A model generated the notes under the pieces. The model was not told the DNA's origin. It did not search any database and saw only the letters and a list, made by a program, of their open reading frames with translations. A stretch of 64,000 bases of DNA from Pseudomonas uvaldensis (GTDB lineage Bacteria > Pseudomonadota > Gammaproteobacteria > Pseudomonadales > Pseudomonadaceae). The DNA lies in contig NZ_JAIWKS010000007.1 in assembly GCF_021271205.1 (NCBI RefSeq), forward strand, positions 1-64,000, given 5' to 3'. The position numbers and the translations under genes are program-made. This document shows, piece after piece, positions 52,147 to 60,474 of this stretch (its first letter is position 1; each line of letters starts with the position of its first letter).

Positions 52147-52944
52147 CTACTGATGCACGGCGAGCTGATAGGCCGTGTACTTACGAATGTTGATCACGCC
52201 GGTGTCGAAAATCAGGTACTGGCCCTTGATCCCCAGCAGCGTGCCTTCGGCAATCGGGTCCTTGTCCAGGTTGAAACTGACGATCTTGGCCGGGTACTGC
52301 TCCACCGGATAACGGATCTCGATCGGTTCGACGTCCGCTATGGTCTGGATCGCCTGCAGGCCGAATCGTTCCTGCAAGCCCTGCAATCCCTCGGCACAGC
52401 TTTCGAACAGCGAATCACGGATCTTCGGCAGGTCCACCGCCACCGCGTCGCCCTTGAGCAAGGCGCGCCAATTGGTCTTGTCCGCCACCTGGCTGCGGAA
52501 CAGGTCTTCGACGAACCCCGACTGCTGGCGCGTGGCGACCCTCAGGATCGGCAGCGCCTGGCTGGCGCCCTGGTCGAGCCAGCGGGTCGGCAGTTGCGTG
52601 GCGCGGGTGATGCCGACCTTCACGCCTGACGAGTTCGCCAGGTAGACCACATGAGCGGTCATGCAGAATTGCTCGCCCCAGGCCGGTTCGCGGCAGGTGC
52701 CAGCCTCGAAATGGCAGCGCTCGGGGCTCATGATGCACACGTCGCATTGCGCCAGCTTGGTCATGCACGGGTAGCAATAACCCTGGCTGAAGCTGGTCTT
52801 GGTCCTGCGCCCGCAGTGGGTGCAATGGATCGCACCGAGAAACTCCAGGCGCACCGTGCTGCCGATCAGCGGGTTGACCGGCACCTCGACATCACCCAGG
52901 CGAAAGGCATATTGCACGGTCGGCCCGTCAAGGCGCGCCGACAT
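52147..52944 (-). CDS. DUF2797 family protein with a cysteine-rich zinc-binding N-terminus
   Basis: 265 residues. An N-terminal beta segment, then a Cys cluster (CTHCGRRTKTSFSQGYCYPC, QCDVCIMSPERC) that probably binds zinc, then the family core VYLANSSGVKVGITRATQLP and RWLDQGASQALPILRVATRQ, reminiscent of a GIY-YIG-like fold. Function unknown. The start at 52944 has only a weak ribosome site. It lies between yeaC and pepN in the same orientation. Confidence 0.85.
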   Translation of the reverse strand: MSARLDGPTVQYAFRLGDVEVPVNPLIGSTVRLEFLGAIHCTHCGRRTKTSFSQGYCYPCMTKLAQCDVCIMSPERCHFEAGTCREPAWGEQFCMTAHVVYLANSSGVKVGITRATQLPTRWLDQGASQALPILRVATRQQSGFVEDLFRSQVADKTNWRALLKGDAVAVDLPKIRDSLFESCAEGLQGLQERFGLQAIQTIADVEPIEIRYPVEQYPAKIVSFNLDKDPIAEGTLLGIKGQYLIFDTGVINIRKYTAYQLAVHQ

Positions 52945-52973
52945 CTTGCTGATTGCACCGCGGCCAATCTCGA

Positions 52974-53234
52974 TCAATGGATGGCATCCGACTTGAACAG
53001 GATGTTCGGCACTTCGTGCGCCTTCGACTGGCACTCCTGCGGGCCCATGTAGCCGGTGCGCTCTTCCTCGGGCAGGTTCTGGATTTCCCAGGCGATCATC
53101 GCCTGCAACGACAGCTCGCGCTGCTCGGCGGTGAGCTTGTTGCCGTCGGCCCATTTACCGATCTCCACCGCCAGTTTCAGGCTGCGGTAGATGTCGGGGG
53201 TGATGTTTTTGATCATTTCGTTGAACGAAGACAT
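52974..53234 (-). CDS. yeaC: YeaC family protein (DUF1315)
   Basis: 86 residues. The sequence MSSFNEMIKNITPDIYRSLK, then AVEIGKWADGNKLTAEQREL and GYMGPQECQSK, matches YeaC/DUF1315. Function unknown; it is a small soluble helical protein that is usually next to the DUF2797 gene, as here. Predicted start at 53234 has an AGAACC-rich, weak ribosome site. Confidence 0.88.
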   Translation of the reverse strand: MSSFNEMIKNITPDIYRSLKLAVEIGKWADGNKLTAEQRELSLQAMIAWEIQNLPEEERTGYMGPQECQSKAHEVPNILFKSDAIH

Positions 53235-53279
53235 AGGTTCTCCGCGCTATCGCGCATATTCAAGAGGCACAGGCGCCGG

Positions 53280-54152
53280 TCAGAGGGCCATTTTACGGCG
53301 AGCGAACAGCCCACCCAACAGCCCTGTGAAGCAACCGACGAGCAGCCCGCCGACGTGGGCCGCGTTGGCGATGTCGCCGAAGCCGATCAGCGAAACCAGC
53401 CCGGACAGGCACAGCAGCAGCCACACCAGCATCATCACCAGCACCCCACGGGGCAAGTGATAGGCGGGGTTTGGCGCCAGCAGTTGATAGATCCAGCAAT
53501 GCCCCAGCAAGCCGTACAGCACCCCGGACAACCCACCGAACAGGGTCGGCCCGCTGAAGAAATACTGGGCAAAATTGGATACGAGACTGAACAGCAGCGT
53601 CAGCCCCAGCAGGTTGATGCCGCCCTGGCGCGCTTCGATCCGGCGGCCCAGTTCCCAGTACCACATGCCATTCATGGCAATGTGCAGGAAACCGAAGTGG
53701 ATCAGCATCGGCGTCACCAGGCGCCACCACTGCCCCGCCGCCAGGCTGTCTGCCAGGGGGGTGAAATGGATGTAGTCGCCGACGACGCGAAATTCCAGGA
53801 AGGTCAGCCAGCGCAAGGTTCCAAGATTGTCGCCCAGCAAGGTGACCGCGCCAACGATCAGGCTCAGCAGCAACACCAGGGCGGTGATCGGACTGCGGGT
53901 CAATTGCTCGACGAAACCCGGTCGCCGTGGGGTGGTACTGCTGACAGGCAGCTCCAGCTGTTGCTCGGGATCACCCGCCGGAAAGCGTTCGTACAGGGAG
54001 CGCACGTCCTCGCTGATGTCGTCCGGCACCCACAGCACCTGTTCGCCCGCCTCTTCGCTGACGCGGTGAGGCACCTGCATGCGTTGCAGCAACTTGACGA
54101 AACCGCTCAGGTCTTGGGCCAGGGGTAAACGCAACACAGCGACAGCGGTCAC
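53280..54152 (-). CDS. glpG: Rhomboid intramembrane serine protease (GlpG-like)
   Basis: 290 residues. An N-terminal cytoplasmic domain (about 1-90) is followed by six helices. Catalytic Ser209 in FGGLSGVLYGL and His266 in NAAHVGGLLVG; the family HFGFLHIAMNGMWYWELG helix is intact. It cleaves membrane proteins within the bilayer. The start is a GTG at 54152, which overlaps the stop of the metallophosphatase gene and follows a strong GGAGGT. A longer upstream reading would run through that gene. Confidence 0.9.
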   Translation of the reverse strand: MTAVAVLRLPLAQDLSGFVKLLQRMQVPHRVSEEAGEQVLWVPDDISEDVRSLYERFPAGDPEQQLELPVSSTTPRRPGFVEQLTRSPITALVLLLSLIVGAVTLLGDNLGTLRWLTFLEFRVVGDYIHFTPLADSLAAGQWWRLVTPMLIHFGFLHIAMNGMWYWELGRRIEARQGGINLLGLTLLFSLVSNFAQYFFSGPTLFGGLSGVLYGLLGHCWIYQLLAPNPAYHLPRGVLVMMLVWLLLCLSGLVSLIGFGDIANAAHVGGLLVGCFTGLLGGLFARRKMAL

Positions 54153-55120
54153 TTTACCACCTCCGGTCGTTCCACATCGACCCAGACGAACTTGTTCGGA
54201 TCCAGGTGGGTTTCCTGGTCCAGGCGATAGGCCGCCAGTTTGCCGTAGAGCACGGCGCTGTAATCCAGGCACGCCAGGTTCGGACGAATCGGCGCGGGTT
54301 TGCCGCTACGCCAGTAGTGACCGACGAACAGCAGCGGTTCATCGATGCCGTAACGCAGCAGGTTGTTCTTTTCATCGGGAGACAGAAGCCTGCGCGCCAC
54401 CGGTTCGGGCAAGGCGTCGGGCTGGAAGACAATATCGCCGTAGGTCTGCGGGTCGTCCTCCCAGAACTTGGTGCGGAAGAACGAACGGGTCAGGCCATCG
54501 CCGCCGGTCAGGGTCATGCCATGGGGCAGGCGCATGTCGGTGCCCCGCAGCAGGCGGTCGAACACCGTGCAGGCAAAGCTGCCCGATTGCGCCGAAGCCT
54601 GGAGAAAATGCTCGTCGACGCAGCCATCCGGGAACAGGCCCCGCAGCGGCTCGATCAGCCCCCCGTCCCAACAGGCATGCACCACTCGGAACCGACCGGC
54701 GTCGACGAACAGTGGCAGTTCGTAGAACCAGGCGAGGAAATCGTGCCAGTCGCCGGGGTGGTGTTCGAACTGAGTCAGGGTTTCGTTGAGCAGTCGGGCA
54801 TGGCGCGGCGTGTGCTCGCGCACATAGCGTTGGCCACTGCCGGGCAACGCCGGGGTGCTCCAGCCCAGGGCGTTGAACTCATGGTTGCCCATGATGCACA
54901 GCGCCTGGCCGGCCACCACCATGTCGTGGACGATGTGCAGCGCCTCGCGGATACGCGGGCCCCGGTCGATGATATCGCCCAGGAACACGGCCATGCGCGA
55001 CCGATGCCGCCAGACCCCGCCCTGCTTCTGGTAACCGAGACGGTCCAGCAGGTGTTCCAGGGTCAGGGCGCATCCGTGCACGTCACCGATCAGGTCGTAA
55101 CTTCGCGCAGGATCGAGCAT
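54149..55120 (-). CDS. Metallophosphatase (calcineurin-like phosphoesterase)
   Basis: 323 residues. The metallophosphatase motifs appear in order: DLIGDVHGCALTLEHLLDRL (about 9-28), FLGDIIDRGP (about 46-55), MGNHEFNALGW (about 77-87) and a C-terminal FVGHYWRSGKP. Such enzymes include Ser/Thr and dinucleotide phosphatases; the substrate is unknown. Its ATG overlaps the nadK stop by 1 nt and its stop overlaps the rhomboid GTG, so all three are translationally coupled. Confidence 0.9.
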   Translation of the reverse strand: MLDPARSYDLIGDVHGCALTLEHLLDRLGYQKQGGVWRHRSRMAVFLGDIIDRGPRIREALHIVHDMVVAGQALCIMGNHEFNALGWSTPALPGSGQRYVREHTPRHARLLNETLTQFEHHPGDWHDFLAWFYELPLFVDAGRFRVVHACWDGGLIEPLRGLFPDGCVDEHFLQASAQSGSFACTVFDRLLRGTDMRLPHGMTLTGGDGLTRSFFRTKFWEDDPQTYGDIVFQPDALPEPVARRLLSPDEKNNLLRYGIDEPLLFVGHYWRSGKPAPIRPNLACLDYSAVLYGKLAAYRLDQETHLDPNKFVWVDVERPEVVK

Positions 55121-56010
55121 CAGTCGCCCCTTCCTCCCAACCGACTGCCCCAGCCGAGCTTGGTCCGGCAGACTTCGTAGTAATTGTGGTCAAGCGGATG
55201 AATCAGGCGCAGCTTCTGCGCCTTTTTGCTGACGGTGATGGTGTCACCCGGCGCGCAGGTGAAATGGTTCTGGCCGTCACAGGACACTTGCGGGTAGATC
55301 TGCATATCCTTGGACACGACGATTTTCAGCTCACTGTTGCCATCGACCACGATGGGTCGCCCAGACAAGGTATGGGGATACATGGGCACAATCACAATAG
55401 CGTCGAGCTTGGGATGCATGATCGGTCCACCCGCCGACAGCGCATAGGCCGTGGAGCCGGTAGGCGTGGCGACGATCAGGCCGTCGGCCTTCTGGCTGCA
55501 GACGAACTGGCCGTCGATGTACAGCTCGAACTCGATCATGCGCGTGGATTTGCCGGGGTGCAGCACCACGTCGTTGAGGGCATCGCCCTGGCCGATGGCC
55601 TCGGCGTGACGGCGCACCTCGGCCTGCAGCAGGAAGCGGTTTTCCACCAGGTAGTGGCCGTCCAGCACTTCGGCGACCTTGGTTTCCAGCTCGTCCGGGC
55701 GGATATCGGTCAGGAACCCCAGGCTGCCCCGGTTGATCCCCAGCACCGGAATGTTGTGCCGCGCCAGGGCCCGCGCGGCGCCCAACAGGCTGCCGTCACC
55801 GCCGACCACGATCACCATGTCGCAGACTTCGCCCAGCATCTTGCGCGACGACGTCTGCAAGCCGTGGCCCGGCAGCACTTCGGCGATGGTGTCTTCGAGG
55901 ATCACATGCAGGTGCCGCTCCAGGAGGAAACGTTTGAGGCGGCGAACGGTGTCCAACACCTGTGAACTGCCCAGGCGACCGATGATGCCGATATTGCGAA
56001 ATTGCTCCAT
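55120..56010 (-). CDS. nadK: NAD kinase
   Basis: 296 residues, typical length. The catalytic GGDGSLLGAARAL (about 71-83) and the NAD-binding TPTGSTAYALSAGGPI (about 178-193) motifs are intact. It phosphorylates NAD to NADP with ATP or polyphosphate. First of a coupled three-gene unit with the metallophosphatase and rhomboid genes. Confidence 0.96.
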   Translation of the reverse strand: MEQFRNIGIIGRLGSSQVLDTVRRLKRFLLERHLHVILEDTIAEVLPGHGLQTSSRKMLGEVCDMVIVVGGDGSLLGAARALARHNIPVLGINRGSLGFLTDIRPDELETKVAEVLDGHYLVENRFLLQAEVRRHAEAIGQGDALNDVVLHPGKSTRMIEFELYIDGQFVCSQKADGLIVATPTGSTAYALSAGGPIMHPKLDAIVIVPMYPHTLSGRPIVVDGNSELKIVVSKDMQIYPQVSCDGQNHFTCAPGDTITVSKKAQKLRLIHPLDHNYYEVCRTKLGWGSRLGGRGD

Positions 56011-56113
56011 GGGGCTCCTGCGAGGGTCTGCGACGGGCGAAAAACCCGATTATGGGCGAAAGCGGCCCATAGACAAAATGCTTTAAGCCTTCGCGGCAGG
56101 CTATGCTCGCAAA

Positions 56114-57079
56114 ATGATCCTCTTTCCCGAACTGCTGGACCTGCCCCGCCGCTTGCGCCACCCCGAGGTGCGCGATCTGGCGTGGGTGATCCTCGCCCCG
56201 CCGATGCTCATCGACGCGCCCTGGCCCCAACGCCATCCGCTGACCGGCAGTGACTGGGTGCGCGAACCTGATCGCCTGGCGCATTGGCTGCGGCAACTGG
56301 ACCGCGACAGCTATCCCCTGCTGCACTGCCTGTCCCAGGCCCGGACCCGGCGCCTGGGCCTGTATTACGAAAGGTTGTGGCAGTTCGCCGTGCAGCATGC
56401 ACCGGGCATCGAACTGATCGCCGCGAACCTGCCGATCCGCCATCAAGGCCAGACCTTGGGCGAGCTGGACCTGCTGCTGCGCGACGGCGATGGCGTCCAT
56501 CATCTGGAACTGGCGATCAAGTTGTACTTGGGCCCTCAGGACGGCAACGGGCAGGACAGCGCGCAATGGCTCGGCCCGGGCTGTCACGACCGGCTCGACC
56601 GCAAACTGACTCATCTGCGTGAACACCAGTTGCCGATATCGGCGCGCCCGGAAAGCCGCGACGCCCTGTCGGCGCTGGGCATCGAGCCTTCCGGCATCGA
56701 GTCGTTCCGCTCCGAACTCTGGCTGGGGGGCTACCTGCTTTACCCCTGGCCCGGCCACGCCGAACCGCCAGCCGGAGCGCATCCCAGGCACTTACGGGGT
56801 AGCTGGCTGCACCAGCGCGACTGGCCGGCCTTCATCGCCCAACGCCCACCGGGCCGCTGGCAACCCCTGCCCCGCGCCGCCTGGCTGGCGCCGGCGCATT
56901 ATCCGGCGGACCAGACCTGGAACGCCGGACAATTGCGGACGTGGCTTGGGGCCCTTGACCCTATGGCCCCGGCCCAGTTGATGGTACGCCTGACCGAAAA
57001 CGCCGACGGCGAGTGGGAAGAAGCCGAGCGGGTGTTCCTGGTGGCGGATCTTTGGCCGGATGTGCCGGGTAATACCTGA
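56114..57079 (+). CDS. DUF1853 family protein
   Basis: 321 residues, cytoplasmic. The pattern LRHPEVRDLAWVILAPPML, YYERLWQFAVQHAPGIELIA, TLGELDLLLRDGDGVHHLELAIKLYL and GYLLYPW is characteristic of DUF1853. The ELDLLL...LELAIKLYL segment recalls a PD-(D/E)xK nuclease core (E-x-D and E-x-K), so a nuclease-like fold is possible. It is divergent from nadK. Function unknown. Confidence 0.88.
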   Translation: MILFPELLDLPRRLRHPEVRDLAWVILAPPMLIDAPWPQRHPLTGSDWVREPDRLAHWLRQLDRDSYPLLHCLSQARTRRLGLYYERLWQFAVQHAPGIELIAANLPIRHQGQTLGELDLLLRDGDGVHHLELAIKLYLGPQDGNGQDSAQWLGPGCHDRLDRKLTHLREHQLPISARPESRDALSALGIEPSGIESFRSELWLGGYLLYPWPGHAEPPAGAHPRHLRGSWLHQRDWPAFIAQRPPGRWQPLPRAAWLAPAHYPADQTWNAGQLRTWLGALDPMAPAQLMVRLTENADGEWEEAERVFLVADLWPDVPGNT

Positions 57080-57127
57080 GTGTCTGCTGTGCCTGGACCG
57101 GCCTGCTCGCGATGAAGCCAACGCGGT

Positions 57128-58411
57128 CTAGAACGACAACCGCAAGGCCAGCGCCGCCAACGTCACCAGCAATACCGGCACCGTCAACACAACCCCGACC
57201 TTGAAGTAATACCCCCAGCCGATCCGGATGTCCTTGCGCGCCAGCACATGCAGCCAGAGCAAAGTGGCCAGGCTGCCAATGGGGGTGATTTTCGGCCCCA
57301 GGTCGCTGCCGATCACATTGGCATAGACCATTGCCTCCTTCACCACCCCAGTGGCCTGACTGGCGTCGATGGACAAAGCGCCGACCAGCACCGTCGGCAG
57401 GTTGTTCATCACCGACGAAAGCAGCGCCGTCAGCAACCCGGTCCCCATGGCCGCGCCCCACACCCCATAGCCGGCGAAAACATCGAGCCACCGGGACAGG
57501 TAATCGGTCAGGCCGGCATTGCGCAGCCCGTAGACCACCAAATACATGCCCAGGGAAAAAATCACGATCTGCCAGGGCGCCTCTTTCATGGCCTTGCGGG
57601 TGGAGATCTTGTGGCCGCGAGCGGCGACCGCCAGCAGCAACGCGGCGCAGACAGCCGAAATCGCGCTGATGGGAATGCCCAGCGGCTCCAGGGCGAAACA
57701 GCCCAGCAACAGGATCGCCAACACCACCCAGCCGGCGTAGAACGTGGCCGTGTCGTGGATCGCACTCGCCGGGTCGTCCAGTTGATCCGGATCGTAATCA
57801 CGGGGGATATCGCGCCGGAAGAACCACAGCAGAATCCCCAGGCTCGCCGCCACCGCCACCAGGTTCACCGGCACCATCACCGAGGCGTAGCGGTTGAAGC
57901 CGATGCCGAAGAAATCCGCCGACACGATGTTGACCAGGTTCGACACCACCAGCGGCAGGCTCGCCGTGTCGGCAATGAAGCCGGCGCCCATCACGAAGGC
58001 CAGGGTCGCCGCCGGGGAAAAGCGCAGGGCCAGCAGCATGGAGATCACGATGGGCGTGAGGATCAGCGCCGCGCCGTCATTGGCAAACAGCGCCGACACC
58101 AACGCACCGAGCAACACCATGAAGGCAAACAGTTTGCGTCCGTTGCCCCGCCCCCAGCGAGCCACGTGCAGCGCCGCCCAGGCGAAGAAACCCGCTTCGT
58201 CCAGCAACAGACTGATAATGATCAGCGCGACGAACGTGCCGGTGGCATTCCAGATGATCTGCCACACCAGGGCAATGTCACCGACCGACACCACCCCGCT
58301 CAACAAGGCCAGCAACGCGCCGAACGTCGCGCTCCACCCGACGCCCAGCCCCTTGGGCTGCCAGATCACGAGGGTAATGGTCAGCAGGAAAATCAACGAC
58401 GCAATGAGCAT
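57128..58411 (-). CDS. arsB: Arsenite efflux pump ArsB
   Basis: 427 residues, 11-12 helices. The family segments LVIWQPKGLGVGWSATFGAL, NDGAALILTPIVI, TASLPLVVSNLVNIVSADFF and SSVMNNLPTVLV are present. It exports arsenite (and antimonite) from the cytoplasm. It lies 32 nt after arsR in the same orientation; arsC and arsH are absent here, so this is a short two-gene ars unit. The ATG at 58411 is set by homology of the opening MLIASLIFLL. Confidence 0.95.
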   Translation of the reverse strand: MLIASLIFLLTITLVIWQPKGLGVGWSATFGALLALLSGVVSVGDIALVWQIIWNATGTFVALIIISLLLDEAGFFAWAALHVARWGRGNGRKLFAFMVLLGALVSALFANDGAALILTPIVISMLLALRFSPAATLAFVMGAGFIADTASLPLVVSNLVNIVSADFFGIGFNRYASVMVPVNLVAVAASLGILLWFFRRDIPRDYDPDQLDDPASAIHDTATFYAGWVVLAILLLGCFALEPLGIPISAISAVCAALLLAVAARGHKISTRKAMKEAPWQIVIFSLGMYLVVYGLRNAGLTDYLSRWLDVFAGYGVWGAAMGTGLLTALLSSVMNNLPTVLVGALSIDASQATGVVKEAMVYANVIGSDLGPKITPIGSLATLLWLHVLARKDIRIGWGYYFKVGVVLTVPVLLVTLAALALRLSF

Positions 58412-58443
58412 GCACAACAGCCTTGAGGAAAATGTAGAAAAGA

Positions 58444-58791
58444 TCAGCAGCAACGCACTGGACGGTCGGCCATCGCGGTCAAACGCCGGGCATCTTCCGC
58501 CAGCCACTCTGTGCTCGCCGCCAGCGCCTGCTCCAGCAGGGTGCCGACCCAGGCTGGCAATTGCGGGTGCAAACGGTAATAAACCCACTGCCCTTGCCGC
58601 CGGTCGCTGAGCAGGCCCGCATGACGCAACTGCGCCAGATGCCGGGAGATCTTCGGCTGGCTCAGGTCCAGGGCGGCGGTGAGTTCACAGACACACAACT
58701 CCCCTTCCCGAGCCACCAACAGCGCGATGCGGGTACGGGTGTCGTCGGCCAGGGCCTTGAAGATGTCGACGGGTGTGGGGGGATTGGGCAT
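58444..58791 (-). CDS. arsR: ArsR-family arsenite-responsive repressor
   Basis: 115 residues. Winged helix with the arsenite-binding pair Cys33 and Cys35 in ELCVCELTAALDLSQPKISR; a C-terminal RCC could supply a further thiol. It represses arsRB until arsenite binds. Its operator is the 24-bp interrupted palindrome at 58821-58844. Confidence 0.93.
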   Translation of the reverse strand: MPNPPTPVDIFKALADDTRTRIALLVAREGELCVCELTAALDLSQPKISRHLAQLRHAGLLSDRRQGQWVYYRLHPQLPAWVGTLLEQALAASTEWLAEDARRLTAMADRPVRCC

Positions 58792-58820
58792 GGTGGGAGA
58801 CTTCTGGATGAGCGAAGGGT

Positions 58821-58844
58821 GAATATATGGAAATCCAAATATTC
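58821..58844. promoter_or_regulatory. ArsR operator
   Basis: A symmetric site, GAATA-N2-TGGA-N2-TCCA-N2-TATTC, with all 18 arm positions matching. It lies 30 nt before the arsR start, where an autorepressing ArsR would bind. Confidence 0.75.
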
Positions 58845-58911
58845 GGTAAAGCGGGGATCAATGCACCGATGCTGTTCACTCACAAGAACAGATAAATCAG
58901 GCAAGGCTTTT

Positions 58912-59538
58912 CTAGTAATCACAGTACACCTGCATTGCATTCAGGGCCGTATCGTCACCATTGCCCTGATCAGGTTCCACTTTGGTCCGGAACCCTTTTA
59001 TCTTTTTAACGCCCTCATCAAGGCAGCTATAGAATCGGGTCCAATCCCCCCACGCAGCGGGCGGATCACCCACTAGAGTTTCCGACCCGCAAGTCATTTT
59101 GATATTGCCGGCAGCCGTATCATCCTTGGAGCCTTTTTCCTTATCCCTGCCCTGGAACCGCTCTACTTGAATGGCAAAGCCGATAGCGGGGGTCTCCTGG
59201 CAGAGGTGATCCTTGCCCCAGGTTCCCCACCTCCCTTCGAGACTGCGAATGTACGTTTTCGCCCCGGTATTGGTGTCCTTACAGATGAGCTGGATTGCAT
59301 TCAATGCCGAATCATCGCCACTGCCTTGATAGGGTTCACCCTTGACCCGGAAGCCCCAGACATATTGATTCGCAGGGCAGTAAGCAGGCGCGCCCCAATC
59401 TCCCCATGGACCTTGTTCTGAAGTGTCCGAAGGCACGGCCGCTTCGGCAGTTCCTAAGGTCAACAGAAAGAATGCGAGGACCAGCATTTGGGACAGATTC
59501 AGCACCGTTTGATCGGGAACTGTTAATGAATCGGTCAT
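58912..59538 (-). CDS. Secreted VMO-I (vitelline membrane outer layer protein) family protein
   Basis: 208 residues with an N-terminal signal or helix (about 15-42, LSQMLVLAFFLLTLGTAEA). The mature part has three internal repeats, each with a WGxW start, a CP-like Cys, a GF(R/A) strand and a DD(S/T)AL/AxN turn ending in Cys: GPWGDWGAPAYCP...GDDSALNAIQLIC, GRWGTWGKDHLC...KDDTAAGNIKMTC and AAWGDWTRFYSC...GDDTALNAMQVYC. This is the beta-prism architecture of egg VMO-I; bacterial copies exist but their roles are little known. The start at 59538 has a GGGAAT ribosome site. An 82-bp block shared with the Ig-repeat gene precedes it. Confidence 0.8.
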   Translation of the reverse strand: MTDSLTVPDQTVLNLSQMLVLAFFLLTLGTAEAAVPSDTSEQGPWGDWGAPAYCPANQYVWGFRVKGEPYQGSGDDSALNAIQLICKDTNTGAKTYIRSLEGRWGTWGKDHLCQETPAIGFAIQVERFQGRDKEKGSKDDTAAGNIKMTCGSETLVGDPPAAWGDWTRFYSCLDEGVKKIKGFRTKVEPDQGNGDDTALNAMQVYCDY

Positions 59539-59606
59539 GGTCGGATTCCCTTTGTCGTGAAGCATTCAGACGATGGGGTTATCAGACCGCTGCCGGACCG
59601 GGACGG

Positions 59607-59688
59607 CTACTGTCAGAACTCACAGGTGGAAGCAGGTTTAAGACGAATGGCGAACTGGCACAAAACCTGTGGGAGCATAGCTTGCTCG
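59607..59688 (-). promoter_or_regulatory. Shared upstream block, copy A (VMO-I gene)
   Basis: Aligns without gaps with 63919-64000 (69 of 82 bases identical by eye). It contains CTGTCA-GAAC-TCACAG (59610-59625), an imperfect inverted repeat, and ends in half a REP element. It begins 69 nt upstream of the VMO-I start codon. Confidence 0.6.
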
Positions 59689-59760
59689 CGATAGCGGCGG
59701 ACCAGCTTGCATCCCTATTGAATGTACCGCCGTCATCGCGGGCAAGCCTTGCTCCCACAG
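59667..59760. repeat. REP pair
   Basis: Facing copies at 59667-59694 and 59734-59760 in the gap 59539-59778. Confidence 0.85.
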
Positions 59761-59778
59761 GTTTATAGGCTGTATCGA

Positions 59779-60108
59779 CTAGCGTGCGTCGACCTTATCC
59801 AGCGCCCGGTTCGCCAGCAATCCACCCAGCTCGATCAACTGCTGGATACCCAACGCCACATGCCGGCGCGAGCCTTCCAGCTCGAACGCCAGATTACTGA
59901 TCATGGCGTCGGCCGAGGCCAGGGTTTCGCTGAGGTTGGCGAGCAGGCATTCGGTGTCGATGCCGCTCACCACGGTGAAGAGTTGGCCTGGGGGTGGGTC
60001 GGTTTCGGGGTCGGGCTTGAGGTAGAAATCGAGGGCGCGTTTGGCGGCTTTGTCGAAGGCGGTTGGGGTTGGGTCGGTGTCTGGTGGGTTGGGGGTTACT
60101 TTGAACAT
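59779..60108 (-). CDS. DUF6124 family protein
   Basis: 109 residues, soluble. The N-terminal MFKVTPNPPDTDPTP and C-terminal VSGIDTECLLANLSETLASA, FELEGSRRHVALGIQQLIEL, LLANRALDKVDAR match DUF6124, a Pseudomonas-specific family of unknown function. The start at 60108 has GGAG 7 nt before it. A structured element (60152-60311) occupies the upstream DNA and would be its leader if transcribed from far upstream. Confidence 0.83.
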   Translation of the reverse strand: MFKVTPNPPDTDPTPTAFDKAAKRALDFYLKPDPETDPPPGQLFTVVSGIDTECLLANLSETLASADAMISNLAFELEGSRRHVALGIQQLIELGGLLANRALDKVDAR

Positions 60109-60151
60109 AGTGAAGCTCCGATGCATTTGAAAAGGAGCCATCACCCTCTCG

Positions 60152-60311
60152 CTACCAAACGAATTGGGGCGGTGGCCATACGAAGGTTGGTAGACCGGGC
60201 ATCGGAGCCGGCGCCTCCGAAAAGGCCCTGCGCATGGCCACCATAAAGCGAAGCACATGATTGCGCTTGCAAGATGACGCTATGCACCGAAAGCCCGGGC
60301 TACCAAACCCG
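60152..60311. ncRNA. Structured element, possible antisense or leader RNA
   Basis: Several inverted segments interlock. GGTGGCCAT (60171-60179) pairs with ATGGCCACC (60234-60242). TTGGTAG (60187-60193) can pair either with CTACCAA at 60152-60158 or with CTACCAA at 60300-60306, the latter in the loop of a CGGG/CCCG hairpin (60296-60311). Pairing with the second is longer (about 16 bp with gaps). CTGATCAATCAG at 60317-60328 is a further small hairpin. The strand is unknown; on the minus strand it would be the leader of the DUF6124 gene. The architecture recalls phage C4 antisense RNA, which I cannot verify. The gap 60109-60474 has no other gene. Confidence 0.45.
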
Positions 60312-60474
60312 ATCACTGATCAATCAGCGACCCGGCAACGATAGAACCCGCCTCTCAGGCGCACAAGCCGGCGGATTCTGGCGCAGTTGTAGGCAATGGC
60401 GCAAGGCGGTGTAGCCGGAGGATGAAGGATAAAGAGAACAGCCGCTTCGGTAAGCTTGGGCCTGTGAAAGCGAG

